Source: UBA8079 sp049601915 (GTDB lineage Bacteria; Pseudomonadota; Alphaproteobacteria; UBA6615). Taken from it: 64,000 nucleotides of DNA. Under the pieces are notes generated by a model. That model ran no database searches, was not told the origin of the DNA, and saw nothing but the letters and a program-made list of their open reading frames with translations. Positions within the stretch are counted from its first letter, which is position 1. Each line of letters begins with the position of its first letter. Both the position numbers and the translations under genes were made by a program. The DNA lies in the NCBI GenBank assembly GCA_049601915.1, contig JBMYRB010000002.1:372001-436000 (forward strand). Direction: 5' to 3'. This document shows positions 52,120 through 60,934 of this stretch, one piece after another.

Positions 52120-52882
52120 TCATGGCATCGGAAGAATCGGATCTCCCGGGCGAATTTCGCCGGGCTCGACGACACGTGCATAAACGCCCATATCTTCGTG
52201 CCCCCATCCCTTATGCAAGGCACGAGGCAGGTTCATGTCGCGTGCGGCAGTATCGGGATTAACGTTGGTCGCGGCGCATCGCCGTGTACGCTTGATGACC
52301 TCGGCGACGGCGCTGCCGATCCGGATTTTGCAATCCAGCCAGTCGAATTCTGCCCAGGCGGGTGTGCCATCGAAATAGACGTCCGCGCGAAACCGGCGCG
52401 CGTCGACATCCCTGCCGATTTCCTCTCCCAATGCCGTGACGCTGTTGAGGTTGATGAGCGAGATGACCTTGGCGTCGAGATCGGAGAAGCTGTGTTCGCC
52501 GGCCTTGAGCAGTGTCGGTTGGCCGTCGATCTCGTCGGCGAGAAACGTGGCAAAGAACGCTTCTACATCCGATCGGCCGGCGGGGCTTGATAGGTTTGCG
52601 GTGGGGGCGATACGCGCGTCATCCCGCAGGGTGAGCAAGTTTGTGCTGGCGTCGGAACCGGCATCCAGTTCCGCCAGTTTTTCATCGCGAACCAGGGCCA
52701 GAAAGTTGGTTTTGGGCATCCAGACCGGATTGTCCGTATCGAACGAAAATCCGGGTCGACCGAGCGCAAAACGTCGGTCTCCCGCGATTTTTTTTCCCCT
52801 TTTCGAGGGTCGCATGGGCCCAAATTTGGCCCGACAGGCCCTTAACGGGGTAGCTACGAATTTCTGAGATACTGGCGTTCAT
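52120..52882 (-). pseudogene. MOSC-domain protein, frameshifted at a run of eight A
   Basis: The N-terminal part (ATG 52882, NASISEIRSYPVKGLSGQ, a MOSC_N start) and the rest (AGDRRFALGRPGFSFD through the MOSC core with RRCAATNVNPDTAARD) lie in different frames. The switch is at 52788-52795, where eight T on the plus strand (eight A in the gene) should be seven to keep one frame. The remainder to 52120 is intact, ending at PGDPILPMP. Possibilities are a real loss, a sequencing error in the homopolymer, or transcriptional slippage at A8 that makes some full-length protein. MOSC proteins carry sulfur or molybdenum cofactors. Divergent from clpB. Confidence 0.8.
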
Positions 52883-52930
52883 ATCGCGAAGTTTCCTGGC
52901 GGAAAGGCGTCCCGGAACCGGGACATAGGT

Positions 52931-52958
52931 CTTGTGTTGCGCCGTGGCAACACCATAT
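52931..52958 (+). promoter_or_regulatory. candidate heat-shock (RpoH) promoter of clpB
   Basis: CTTGTGT (52931-52937), a spacer of about 14-15 bases, then CCATAT (52953-52958) resembles the sigma-32 pattern CTTGAAA / CCCCATNT. It would give a clpB leader of about 120 bases. The spacer holds a GTTGC/GCAAC dyad. Plausible because clpB is a standard RpoH target. Confidence 0.45.
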
Positions 52959-53084
52959 CTCAATGGCGCGGACTGGCTCGTGCATCGAGATGGCGAGCCG
53001 CCAGCGTGTCCTTGTGGTGAATGCCTAATTCGGGTTCGCCGTCCATGCCCGCCTCACGCGAGGGGGTTGTTCGAGGAGTAGATC

Positions 53085-55682
53085 ATGAACTTCGAGAAAT
53101 ATACCGAACGCGCACGCGGATTCGTTCAGGTCGCTCAGGACCTGGCGCAACGCAGTGCGCATCAGCAGCTGGTGCCGGAGCATCTGTTGAAGGCCCTGCT
53201 CGATGACGAGGAGGGCCTTTGCGCCAACCTTATTCGCGCTGCCGGCGGTGACCCGGCCCGCGCGGAGCAGGCTGTCGAGCTGGTGCTCGACAAGTTGCCG
53301 AAGGTTGAAGGCGACGGTGCGGGTCAGCTTTACCTGTCGAAGGAAGCCAGCCGCATCCTGAGCGACGCGCAGAATATCGCCGAGAAGGCGGGCGACAGTT
53401 TCGTCACGGTCGAGCGGTTGTTGCTGGCCGTAGCCTTGGCGACCGGGACCGGCGCGGCGCAGATTCTGGCCGACGCGAATGTCACGCCGCAATCCCTGAA
53501 CGAAACGATCAATGCATTGCGCAAGGGTCGGACGGCCGACAGCGCGACGGCGGAAAACGCCTATGAGGCGCTGGCCAAATACACCCGTGATCTGACCGAG
53601 GCGGCCCGTGACGGCAAGCTCGACCCGGTGATCGGGCGCGATGAAGAAATTCGTCGCACGATCCAGGTTCTTGCACGGCGGACGAAAAATAACCCGGTGC
53701 TGATCGGCGAACCCGGAGTGGGCAAGACCGCCATCGTCGAGGGGCTCGCCCTGCGCATCATCAATGGTGACGTGCCCGAAAGCCTGCGCGAGAAACGCCT
53801 GTTGTCGCTCGATATGGGCGCGCTTATCGCCGGAGCGAAGTTCCGCGGTGAGTTCGAGGAACGCTTGAAGGCGATCCTCGAAGAGGTGAGCGCGGCTGCC
53901 GGCGAGATCGTGCTGTTCGTCGACGAGATGCACACGATCGTCGGGGCCGGTGCCGCCGAAGGGTCGATGGACGCCTCCAATATGCTCAAACCGGCGCTGG
54001 CGCGCGGTGAACTGCATTGTGTGGGCGCGACGACGCTCGACGAGTATCGCAAGCATGTGGAGAAGGATGCGGCACTGGCGCGCCGTTTCCAGCCGGTCTT
54101 CGTCTACGAACCCAATGTGGCGGACACGATCTCCATCCTGCGCGGTCTCAAGGAGAAGTATGAGCTGCACCACGGCGTTCGGATCACGGATTCCGCACTG
54201 GTTTCGGCCGCAACGCTGTCCAACCGCTACATTACCGACCGGTTCCTGCCAGACAAGGCCATCGACCTTGTCGATGAGGCGGCGTCGCGCTTGCGGATGG
54301 AAGTCGATTCCAAGCCCGAGGAGATCGATGAACTAGATCGCCGGATCATCCAGCTCAAGATCGAGCGCGAGGCGCTGAAGAAGGAAAGCGACAACGGGTC
54401 GGCGGAGCGGCTGGATGTGCTGGACAAAGAGCTTGGCGACCTGGAAGCCAAGTCGGCGGATCTCACCTTCGTCTGGCAGGCGGAAAAGGAAAAACTCGCC
54501 GGGACCCAGAAGATCAAGGAACAGCTCGATGCGGCCCGCCTGGAGTTGGAGCAAGCGCAGCGGGTCGGCAACCTGGAGCGCGCAGGTGAGCTGGCTTACG
54601 GGCGAATTCCCGACCTCGAGCGCGCCGTGATGGAGGCCGATGAAGCGCCCGAAGGGAACATGCTCGACGAGGAAGTCACGGATACCCATATCGCCGGCGT
54701 GGTCTCACGCTGGACGGGGGTGCCGGTGGACAAGATGCTTGAAGGCGAACGCGAGCGGCTGCTCGAAATGGAAGCCATGCTCGGATCACGCGTGATCGGT
54801 CAGGACGAAGCGATCGGCGCGATCTCGAATGCGGTCCGCCGCGCGCGTTCCGGGCTGCAGGATCCGGACCGGCCGATCGGTTCCTTCCTGTTCCTGGGGC
54901 CGACCGGTGTCGGCAAGACCGAGCTGACCAAGGCGCTTGCGGAGTTCATTTTTGACGACGAGCACGCGATGGTTCGCATGGATATGTCGGAGTATATGGA
55001 GAAGCATGCGGTGGCCCGCCTGATCGGCGCGCCACCAGGATATGTCGGATATGAAGAAGGTGGCGCCCTGACCGAGGCGGTCCGCCGCCGGCCGTATCAG
55101 GTGGTACTCTTTGACGAGGTCGAGAAGGCTCATCCGGATGTCTTCAATGTGCTGTTGCAGGTGCTGGATGACGGCCGGCTGACAGACGGGCAGGGGCGCA
55201 CCGTTGACTTCAAGAACACCCTGATCATCCTGACGTCTAATCTGGGCAGCGAGCATCTCGCCAACCGGTCGGATGACGAGGATACTGAAGCCGTTCGTGA
55301 AGCCGTCATGGACGTGGTCCGGGGTGCCTTCCGGCCGGAATTTCTCAACCGGCTTGACGAGGTGCTGTTGTTCCATCGCCTGACGCGCGAGCAGATGTCC
55401 GGGATCGTGGATATCCAGCTGGCCCATCTTCGGCAGTTGCTGGACGATCGGAAAATCGGCCTGGAGCTGGATGATGCGGCCAACACCTGGTTGGCGAATG
55501 CGGGATACGACCCGGTGTATGGAGCGCGGCCACTCAAGCGGGTTATCCAGCGGCATCTCCAGAATTCGCTGGCGACAATGTTGCTTGAGGGCACGATCGT
55601 TGACGGCGACACTGTGAGCGTATCGGCCGGACCGGATGGATTGTTGATCAATGGCGAGGTTGTGCAGGCCGAATCAGCCTGA
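53085..55682 (+). CDS. clpB: ATP-dependent disaggregase ClpB
   Basis: Hsp100 disaggregase working with DnaK. It is 865 residues. It starts MNFEKYTERARGFVQVAQ; the N domain is about 1-150, first AAA+ Walker A GEPGVGKT (208-215), middle coiled-coil domain about 405-525, second Walker A GPTGVGKT (605-612). The second AAA+ part has GALTEAVRRRPYQVVLFDEVEKAHPDVFN. No ClpP-binding loop. Start follows GGAG. A candidate heat-shock promoter lies about 130 bases upstream. Confidence 0.97.
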   Translation: MNFEKYTERARGFVQVAQDLAQRSAHQQLVPEHLLKALLDDEEGLCANLIRAAGGDPARAEQAVELVLDKLPKVEGDGAGQLYLSKEASRILSDAQNIAEKAGDSFVTVERLLLAVALATGTGAAQILADANVTPQSLNETINALRKGRTADSATAENAYEALAKYTRDLTEAARDGKLDPVIGRDEEIRRTIQVLARRTKNNPVLIGEPGVGKTAIVEGLALRIINGDVPESLREKRLLSLDMGALIAGAKFRGEFEERLKAILEEVSAAAGEIVLFVDEMHTIVGAGAAEGSMDASNMLKPALARGELHCVGATTLDEYRKHVEKDAALARRFQPVFVYEPNVADTISILRGLKEKYELHHGVRITDSALVSAATLSNRYITDRFLPDKAIDLVDEAASRLRMEVDSKPEEIDELDRRIIQLKIEREALKKESDNGSAERLDVLDKELGDLEAKSADLTFVWQAEKEKLAGTQKIKEQLDAARLELEQAQRVGNLERAGELAYGRIPDLERAVMEADEAPEGNMLDEEVTDTHIAGVVSRWTGVPVDKMLEGERERLLEMEAMLGSRVIGQDEAIGAISNAVRRARSGLQDPDRPIGSFLFLGPTGVGKTELTKALAEFIFDDEHAMVRMDMSEYMEKHAVARLIGAPPGYVGYEEGGALTEAVRRRPYQVVLFDEVEKAHPDVFNVLLQVLDDGRLTDGQGRTVDFKNTLIILTSNLGSEHLANRSDDEDTEAVREAVMDVVRGAFRPEFLNRLDEVLLFHRLTREQMSGIVDIQLAHLRQLLDDRKIGLELDDAANTWLANAGYDPVYGARPLKRVIQRHLQNSLATMLLEGTIVDGDTVSVSAGPDGLLINGEVVQAESA

Positions 55683-55725
55683 CGGGCGACCTGCACGCCG
55701 CGCAGCAAAAATGGAGGTGTGACAG

Positions 55726-56157
55726 TTGGCTGGACGATCCTCGCTTTGGCGTCGTTGGCTTACTCGCGGCGGATTGTTGATTGTCGTGCCGTTGCTCGTC
55801 GTCGTGGCCGTCGTGGGCTACTTCTTCGCGGCGGGCGCACAGCAGCGGCACGAAGTCGCGATGCCGCCGTCCGGGCTTCCCGATGTGGCGGGCGACCAGA
55901 ACGGCCGCCTCTTACCGGCATCGGATTCCGGTCCGGCGTCGCAATTCATGTATGAAGCGGAATCCGGTGAGCGGCTGACGCTCTATGTCGAGCAGAACCT
56001 GGCCGGTGGCGCGACGGCCTTCCGGTTCACCGAATATGATGAGGTCTCGGCGTTCTGGCGGAAGGACGGGCCGCTGGCCTATGTGCTGATCGGACGGGGC
56101 GAGCGGGATCGATTGCTGGGTTTGGCTCGCGCAACCTATCAGGAACTCAATCCGTAA
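55726..56157 (+). CDS. anti-sigma factor C-terminal-like membrane protein without a zinc finger
   Basis: From TTG 55726 (GGAGG seven bases upstream) a 143-residue protein with a basic start, one membrane segment (about 17-36, LLIVVPLLVVVAVVGYFFAA) and a periplasmic domain. Its end resembles that of RsiW/ChrR-type transmembrane anti-sigma factors: YVEQNLAGGATAFRF, EVSAFWRKDGPLAYVLIG and LLGLARATYQEL. The cytoplasmic zinc-binding N-terminal half (HxxxCxxC) and any sigma factor neighbour are missing. It may be a truncated relic or an orphan membrane protein of its own. The last 11 bases overlap the convergent M23 gene. Confidence 0.6.
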   Translation: MAGRSSLWRRWLTRGGLLIVVPLLVVVAVVGYFFAAGAQQRHEVAMPPSGLPDVAGDQNGRLLPASDSGPASQFMYEAESGERLTLYVEQNLAGGATAFRFTEYDEVSAFWRKDGPLAYVLIGRGERDRLLGLARATYQELNP

Positions 56158-57499
56158 GCGTCTTGCCGCCGCCTGCCGTCAGGGCCGGTCCGGCGAGTGA
56201 TGCGAAGCGCGCATCCACCGACTCGCGGAGGCTCTGGAATGTCGCAAGCCGGTCACCTTTGAGCTTTTCCCCGCTCGGCAGCTTCAGTCCCAGCGGGTTG
56301 ATCTGCTTTCCGTCGCGGTGAATCTCGTAATGCAGGTGCGGCCCGGTGGAACTGCCGGTCGTTCCTACATATCCGATGACCTGTCCCTGGCGTACGCGCT
56401 TACCCGACCGCACGCCGCGCGCATAGCCGTTCAGATGGGCATAGGCGGTCGAGTAGGTACCGTTATGGCGAATGCGAATGTATTTGCCATAGCCGCCATT
56501 GGTGGAGGCGACCTCGACGGTGCCGTCACCTGCGGCGTAGATCGGAGTTCCGGTCGGTGCGGCGAAGTCCACGCCGGCATGAAGGCGCGTATATCCGAGA
56601 ATCGGGTGTTTGCGATTGCCAAAGCGTGACGACAGGCGCGCGCCGTCGAGCGGCGTCTTCATCAGCGCCTTGCGCACGCTCTCACCCTTCTCGTTGAAAT
56701 AGTCGATCGTCCCCTTCGAAGTCTCGAACCGATAAAAGGGGAGGTTGGTCCCGCGCAAGGTGAGTTTGGCGTAGTGGATATCGCCATTGTTGACGACGCG
56801 ATCATCTTCATTGCGCTGGCGTTCGAACATGATCTCGAAGGCATCGCCATTCCAGATGTCCCGTTGAAAATCGACATCGAAGCTGTAGATCCGTATCAAT
56901 TCGATCAGAACCGGGATCGGAATCCCGGCATTGCGTCCGTTCACGAAGAGGCTCGAATCGATTACGCCGGAGACGCGGACAAACTCCGTCGTGAGCGGCA
57001 ACTCGACTTCCCGGGCAATGAAGTCATCGCCATCTGCGCGCTCGACCTCGACCTCGCGGTCGTAGGTGACCGGCAGCCGCAGAGATGAAAGCTCGTAGTC
57101 GGGTGTTTCGGAGGGGCTGGCGTTCGTCGTACCTGCGGCAGGACCGAGCGTGATCTGAATCTCATCGCCGACACGTAGATCGCGTCGGGGATCATAGACA
57201 CTCTTCAGGGACTGGATTGCCGTATAGGCGTCGGCGCGTTCCGCCCCGGCCTTGACGAGCACATCCATGAGGTTGTCGCCATTTTCGATCTCTACCGTAT
57301 GCACCAGCGGGCTCGGAGGCTTCGGCTCCACGACCAGCGCGGGAATGGCCGGCGGTGTGGCAGCCGATGCGGTCGAGGAAACCTGTGGGGCGGGGTCGGT
57401 TCCCTTCAGGGCGCCGAGTAAATAGGCGCCGGCAGGAAGCACGATCACGACCGCCACGATCGCCAGCAAGGCAGGTTTTTTATGCAGGTCGAACTTCAA
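56147..57499 (-). CDS. M23-family murein endopeptidase with LysM-like N-terminal part
   Basis: A 450-residue envelope peptidase. A membrane anchor is at about 10-28 (PALLAIVAVVIVLPAGAYLL). Middle domains include a LysM/OapA-like region (VEIENGDNLMDVLVKAGAE). The LytM domain has HPILGYTRLHAGVDFAAPTG, HNGTYSTAYAHLNGY and GPHLHYEIHRDG; the H-x-x-x-D and H-x-H zinc ligands are intact. It cleaves peptidoglycan cross-links in growth or division. Start TTG 57499 has GAGGGA upstream. Similar to MepM/YebA of enterics. Confidence 0.93.
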   Translation of the reverse strand: MKFDLHKKPALLAIVAVVIVLPAGAYLLGALKGTDPAPQVSSTASAATPPAIPALVVEPKPPSPLVHTVEIENGDNLMDVLVKAGAERADAYTAIQSLKSVYDPRRDLRVGDEIQITLGPAAGTTNASPSETPDYELSSLRLPVTYDREVEVERADGDDFIAREVELPLTTEFVRVSGVIDSSLFVNGRNAGIPIPVLIELIRIYSFDVDFQRDIWNGDAFEIMFERQRNEDDRVVNNGDIHYAKLTLRGTNLPFYRFETSKGTIDYFNEKGESVRKALMKTPLDGARLSSRFGNRKHPILGYTRLHAGVDFAAPTGTPIYAAGDGTVEVASTNGGYGKYIRIRHNGTYSTAYAHLNGYARGVRSGKRVRQGQVIGYVGTTGSSTGPHLHYEIHRDGKQINPLGLKLPSGEKLKGDRLATFQSLRESVDARFASLAGPALTAGGGKTLTD

Positions 57500-57648
57500 A
57501 CGCCGATTCCCTCGCCCGAATCAAATTTCGGCGAATCACCAGATCGAGACGCCGAGGCACGGGCAAGATGCAGACACGCCCCGCTTCGTGTCAACAATCG
57601 ATCAAACGGTTTCGATAAATTTTTTGTAATGGTATCAAATGTTTGCTG

Positions 57649-58995
57649 CTATTCTGCCACCACTCGCTCGATCCGCGGATAGAAGGCCGCAAGGGTTACG
57701 GCGCGGAGCACCATGAACAGCATCACCGACGCCCACAGGCCGTGATTACCCATGTATGCAGGCAAGGTGAAGATCGCGACGGTGTACAGCGCCACCGAAA
57801 CGATCATGGCATTGCGCATCTCCGCCGCGTGTGTGGCGCCGATGAAGATGCCGTCGAGCTGATACGACCACACCGACAGCAGGGGTGACAGCGCCATCCA
57901 GGGAAGGAAACTGCCGGCGAATTCACGCAGTGGCTTGATGTCGGTCAGCAGCGCCAGCAGTTGCGGGCCAAGGACGGCATAAACGAGCGCGTATCCAAAC
58001 GCCACGACCGCGGCCATGAAGGTGGCGGCGACGACCGTATCGCGCAGGAGGTGGCGGTTTCGTGCGCCGACGGCCTCGCCGACGAGCGCGGATGTCGCAT
58101 GGGCAAAGCCATCGAGGCCGTGGGCCAGGAAAGACTGGAAGTTCATCAACAAGGCATTGGCGGCGAGCACGTTGGTGCCCATGCGCGCACCCGTCCAGGT
58201 GAGGAGCGACCAGGCGAAGATCATCGCCAGGGTGCGTATGAAGATGTCCCGACTGACCCGAAACAAACTGGTGAGCTCGGCAAGATTGAAAATTTGGACC
58301 CGATCCCATCTTCCGTCGATGCGCCGAAGCCGCAGCACGATCAGGGCCAGGCCCAGGATTACCCCTGTGTACTGCGCCAGCGCGGTGGCCAATGCGACGC
58401 CCCTGATGCCCCAGCCCAGCTCGACGACAAACCAGATATCGAGTCCGGCATTCAGACCGTTGATAACGATCTGAACCAGCAGCGCGGCACGTGCGAACTG
58501 CATGCCCAGCATCCAGCCCAGGATTGCATAATTGGCGAGCGTCGCCGGTGCGCCCCAGATGCGGGTGTCGAAGTAGCCCTGGGCAAGCCGCTCCACGTCT
58601 GGCGCGGCATCTAGAATCTGGAAGGCCCCGAGACGAAGCGGGTGTTGTAGGATCAGAAGAACCAGCGCGGCTGTGAGGCCGATCATCAGCGCGCGCGCGA
58701 GCACGGCACGGATTTCATCGCCGTCGTCCCGCCCATGTGCCTGGGCCACAAACCCGGTCGTACCCATGCGCAGAAAGCCGAAGCCCCAGTAGAGAAACGA
58801 AAAGATCATGGCGCCGACCGCCACGCCGCCGATATAGGCCGGGTCGGGCAGGTGCCCCATCACGGCCGTATCCACCGCACCCAGCATCGGGACCGTCAGG
58901 TTCGACAGGATCGTCGGCCAGGAGATTTGCCAGATGCGCCCATAGGGCCCACGCCGCAGGCGGTCGGTCAGTCCGTTGGACGCGGACGCCGTCAT
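57649..58995 (-). CDS. MATE-family multidrug/toxin efflux transporter
   Basis: A 448-residue protein with about twelve predicted membrane helices in two halves, starting IWQISWPTILSNLTVPMLGAVDTAVMGHL, the MATE N-terminal motif (DinF-like branch). It probably couples drug or metabolite export to Na+ or H+. It ends in an AT-rich 149-base gap before the M23 gene. Start is nine bases after the stop of the upstream gamma-glutamyltransferase on the same strand, so they may be co-transcribed. Confidence 0.92.
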   Translation of the reverse strand: MTASASNGLTDRLRRGPYGRIWQISWPTILSNLTVPMLGAVDTAVMGHLPDPAYIGGVAVGAMIFSFLYWGFGFLRMGTTGFVAQAHGRDDGDEIRAVLARALMIGLTAALVLLILQHPLRLGAFQILDAAPDVERLAQGYFDTRIWGAPATLANYAILGWMLGMQFARAALLVQIVINGLNAGLDIWFVVELGWGIRGVALATALAQYTGVILGLALIVLRLRRIDGRWDRVQIFNLAELTSLFRVSRDIFIRTLAMIFAWSLLTWTGARMGTNVLAANALLMNFQSFLAHGLDGFAHATSALVGEAVGARNRHLLRDTVVAATFMAAVVAFGYALVYAVLGPQLLALLTDIKPLREFAGSFLPWMALSPLLSVWSYQLDGIFIGATHAAEMRNAMIVSVALYTVAIFTLPAYMGNHGLWASVMLFMVLRAVTLAAFYPRIERVVAE

Positions 58996-59004
58996 CGGGA
59001 GTAT

Positions 59005-60828
59005 CTAGCGACCAACGGCGTAGGCTTCCTGGAACCGCGGATGGGCCGCACCTTTCAGGAACCAGCCCTGTTCGCCAAGTTCGCGACCCACGGCGGTCAT
59101 GCGACCCGATGCCCAGTCGCCAACCATCGTCACGCGATGGCCACGCGCGCGCAGGTCCGCGATGGTGGCTTCGGCAAAACGGCTCTCCGCCTTGACCTCG
59201 CCCGGCTGGAACGTCCGCGGGTAGAAACTCGACGGAAGATGGTCGGTGTGGAAATTGGGGGCATCGATCGCGGCCTGCAGGTCATATCCGTGATGAATAT
59301 GACGCAGGAACATGGTCAGCGCCCATTGGTCCTGCGCGTCGCCGCCCGGGGTGCCGAATGCGAGGGACGGCGCGCCGTCGCGCATGGCCAGGGTCGGGCT
59401 GAGTGTCGTGCGCGGACGGATCCCCGGCCGCAATGTTGTCGCGAAGCCTTCCTGGAGCCAGAACATCTGTGCCCGCGTTCCCAGGCAGAAACCGAGCGAC
59501 GGGATCGTCGGGGAGGATTGCAGCCACCCGCCGCTGGGCATGCAGGCCACCATGTTGCCGTCCCGGTCAACGGTGTCACAATGCACAGTGTCGCCGTTGG
59601 AACTGGTTGGCGCGGCGTTGGGTTCCCCGACGCTGGCCTGCGCCGCGTTGGGTTCGCCCGCCCCCGGTGCGGAGGCCGCCGCGGCGTGGGGGTTGAATAT
59701 GGTGAACTCGGCCAGCGCGGGATTTCGGTCGTCAGGTGCGCCGGGCTGGAACTCCAGCGATGCGTCGTGGCCGACCATGGCGCGTCTTGCGTTGTTATAG
59801 GCATCTGACAGAAGTGTCTTGATCGGGACATCATTGACCGCCGGGTCGCCATACCAGGCCTCGCGATCGGCGAGCGCCAGCTTCGCGCACTCGATCTGAG
59901 TGTGCATGAACTCTGGACCGAGCGGGTCCATGCCCGCAACGTCGAACCCCTTGAGCAATGCCAGCTGTTGCAGGAACACCGGACCCTGGCTCCAGACGCC
60001 GGGTTTGCAGACCGTATAACCGGCATAGTCGTAGGTGGCCGGTTCCTCGACCGTGGCGCGCCAGCGTGCCATGTCGTCGCCGGTCAGCAGCCCGCCATGG
60101 AGCTCGCCGGAGGAGTCCAGCCATTCGGTGGTGCGGCAGAAATCGTCGATCTCCTCGGCGATGAAACCTTCATAGAAGACGCGCCGCGCCGCCTCGATCG
60201 TATCTTCGCGGTCGCCGCCTGTGGCCTCGGCTTCATTCAGCAGGCGCTGATAGGTCTCGCCGATGACCGGGGTGCGATGCATGCTGCCGACCTTGGGGAC
60301 CTCACCGTTGACCAGCCATGTTTCGGCCGATGTCGGCCAGGCCGTGCGGAACTGCTCTTCGACGCCACCGATGATCGTGTTCATCATCGGGACCACGGCA
60401 TAGCCGTCGCGCGCATAGCTGATCGCGGGTTCAATCACGTCCCGCAGTGACAATAGGCCATAGTCGCGCAGCATCAGCATCCAGGCGCCGAAGGCGCCGG
60501 GCACGCAGGGTGCGAGAAGGCCCGTGCCAGGGACCAAGTCTAGGCCGAGATTGCGATACGCCTCGATGCTCGCTGCGGCCGGTGACACGCCCTGGCCGCA
60601 GATCACTTCCACCTTGCCGGTGCGCGCGTCGTGTAGGACGATCGGCAGGTCCCCGCCGGGACCGTTCTGATAGGGATGAACAATCTGTAAGGCGAGCCCG
60701 GTCGCCACGGCGGCGTCGAATGCATTCCCGCCGATTTCGAACATGCGCCAGCCGGCCATCGTGGCCAGATAATGGGTCGACGTGACCATGCCGTAAGTTC
60801 CACGGATTTCCGGTCGTGTGGTAAACAT
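59005..60828 (-). CDS. gamma-glutamyltransferase family protein (Ntn hydrolase)
   Basis: A 607-residue Ntn-type gamma-glutamyltransferase-like precursor. The family start MVTSTHYLATMAGWRMFEIGGNAF and GPGGDLPIVL are present. Autocleavage would free Thr414 (GDTVHCDTVDRDGN) as nucleophile; the second conserved Thr after it is Val. Just before the site is a low-complexity Ala/Gly/Pro linker with GEPNAA twice. GTPGGDAQDQW near the end forms the glycine site. No obvious signal peptide from ATG 60828 (GGAG upstream), so a cytoplasmic type is likely. Divergent from dgcN, 106 bases apart. Substrate is uncertain; members hydrolyse gamma-glutamyl peptides or cephalosporins. Confidence 0.88.
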   Translation of the reverse strand: MFTTRPEIRGTYGMVTSTHYLATMAGWRMFEIGGNAFDAAVATGLALQIVHPYQNGPGGDLPIVLHDARTGKVEVICGQGVSPAAASIEAYRNLGLDLVPGTGLLAPCVPGAFGAWMLMLRDYGLLSLRDVIEPAISYARDGYAVVPMMNTIIGGVEEQFRTAWPTSAETWLVNGEVPKVGSMHRTPVIGETYQRLLNEAEATGGDREDTIEAARRVFYEGFIAEEIDDFCRTTEWLDSSGELHGGLLTGDDMARWRATVEEPATYDYAGYTVCKPGVWSQGPVFLQQLALLKGFDVAGMDPLGPEFMHTQIECAKLALADREAWYGDPAVNDVPIKTLLSDAYNNARRAMVGHDASLEFQPGAPDDRNPALAEFTIFNPHAAAASAPGAGEPNAAQASVGEPNAAPTSSNGDTVHCDTVDRDGNMVACMPSGGWLQSSPTIPSLGFCLGTRAQMFWLQEGFATTLRPGIRPRTTLSPTLAMRDGAPSLAFGTPGGDAQDQWALTMFLRHIHHGYDLQAAIDAPNFHTDHLPSSFYPRTFQPGEVKAESRFAEATIADLRARGHRVTMVGDWASGRMTAVGRELGEQGWFLKGAAHPRFQEAYAVGR

Positions 60829-60934
60829 GGGGTCAGTCTCCGCGCGGGTTCCGTGCGGACAATAACTCTCCGCCAGCGCGCGCAGCAACCGCGTGCAAGA
60901 GATCAAACGGCGGATCAGACGGGAGGGACGGGTT

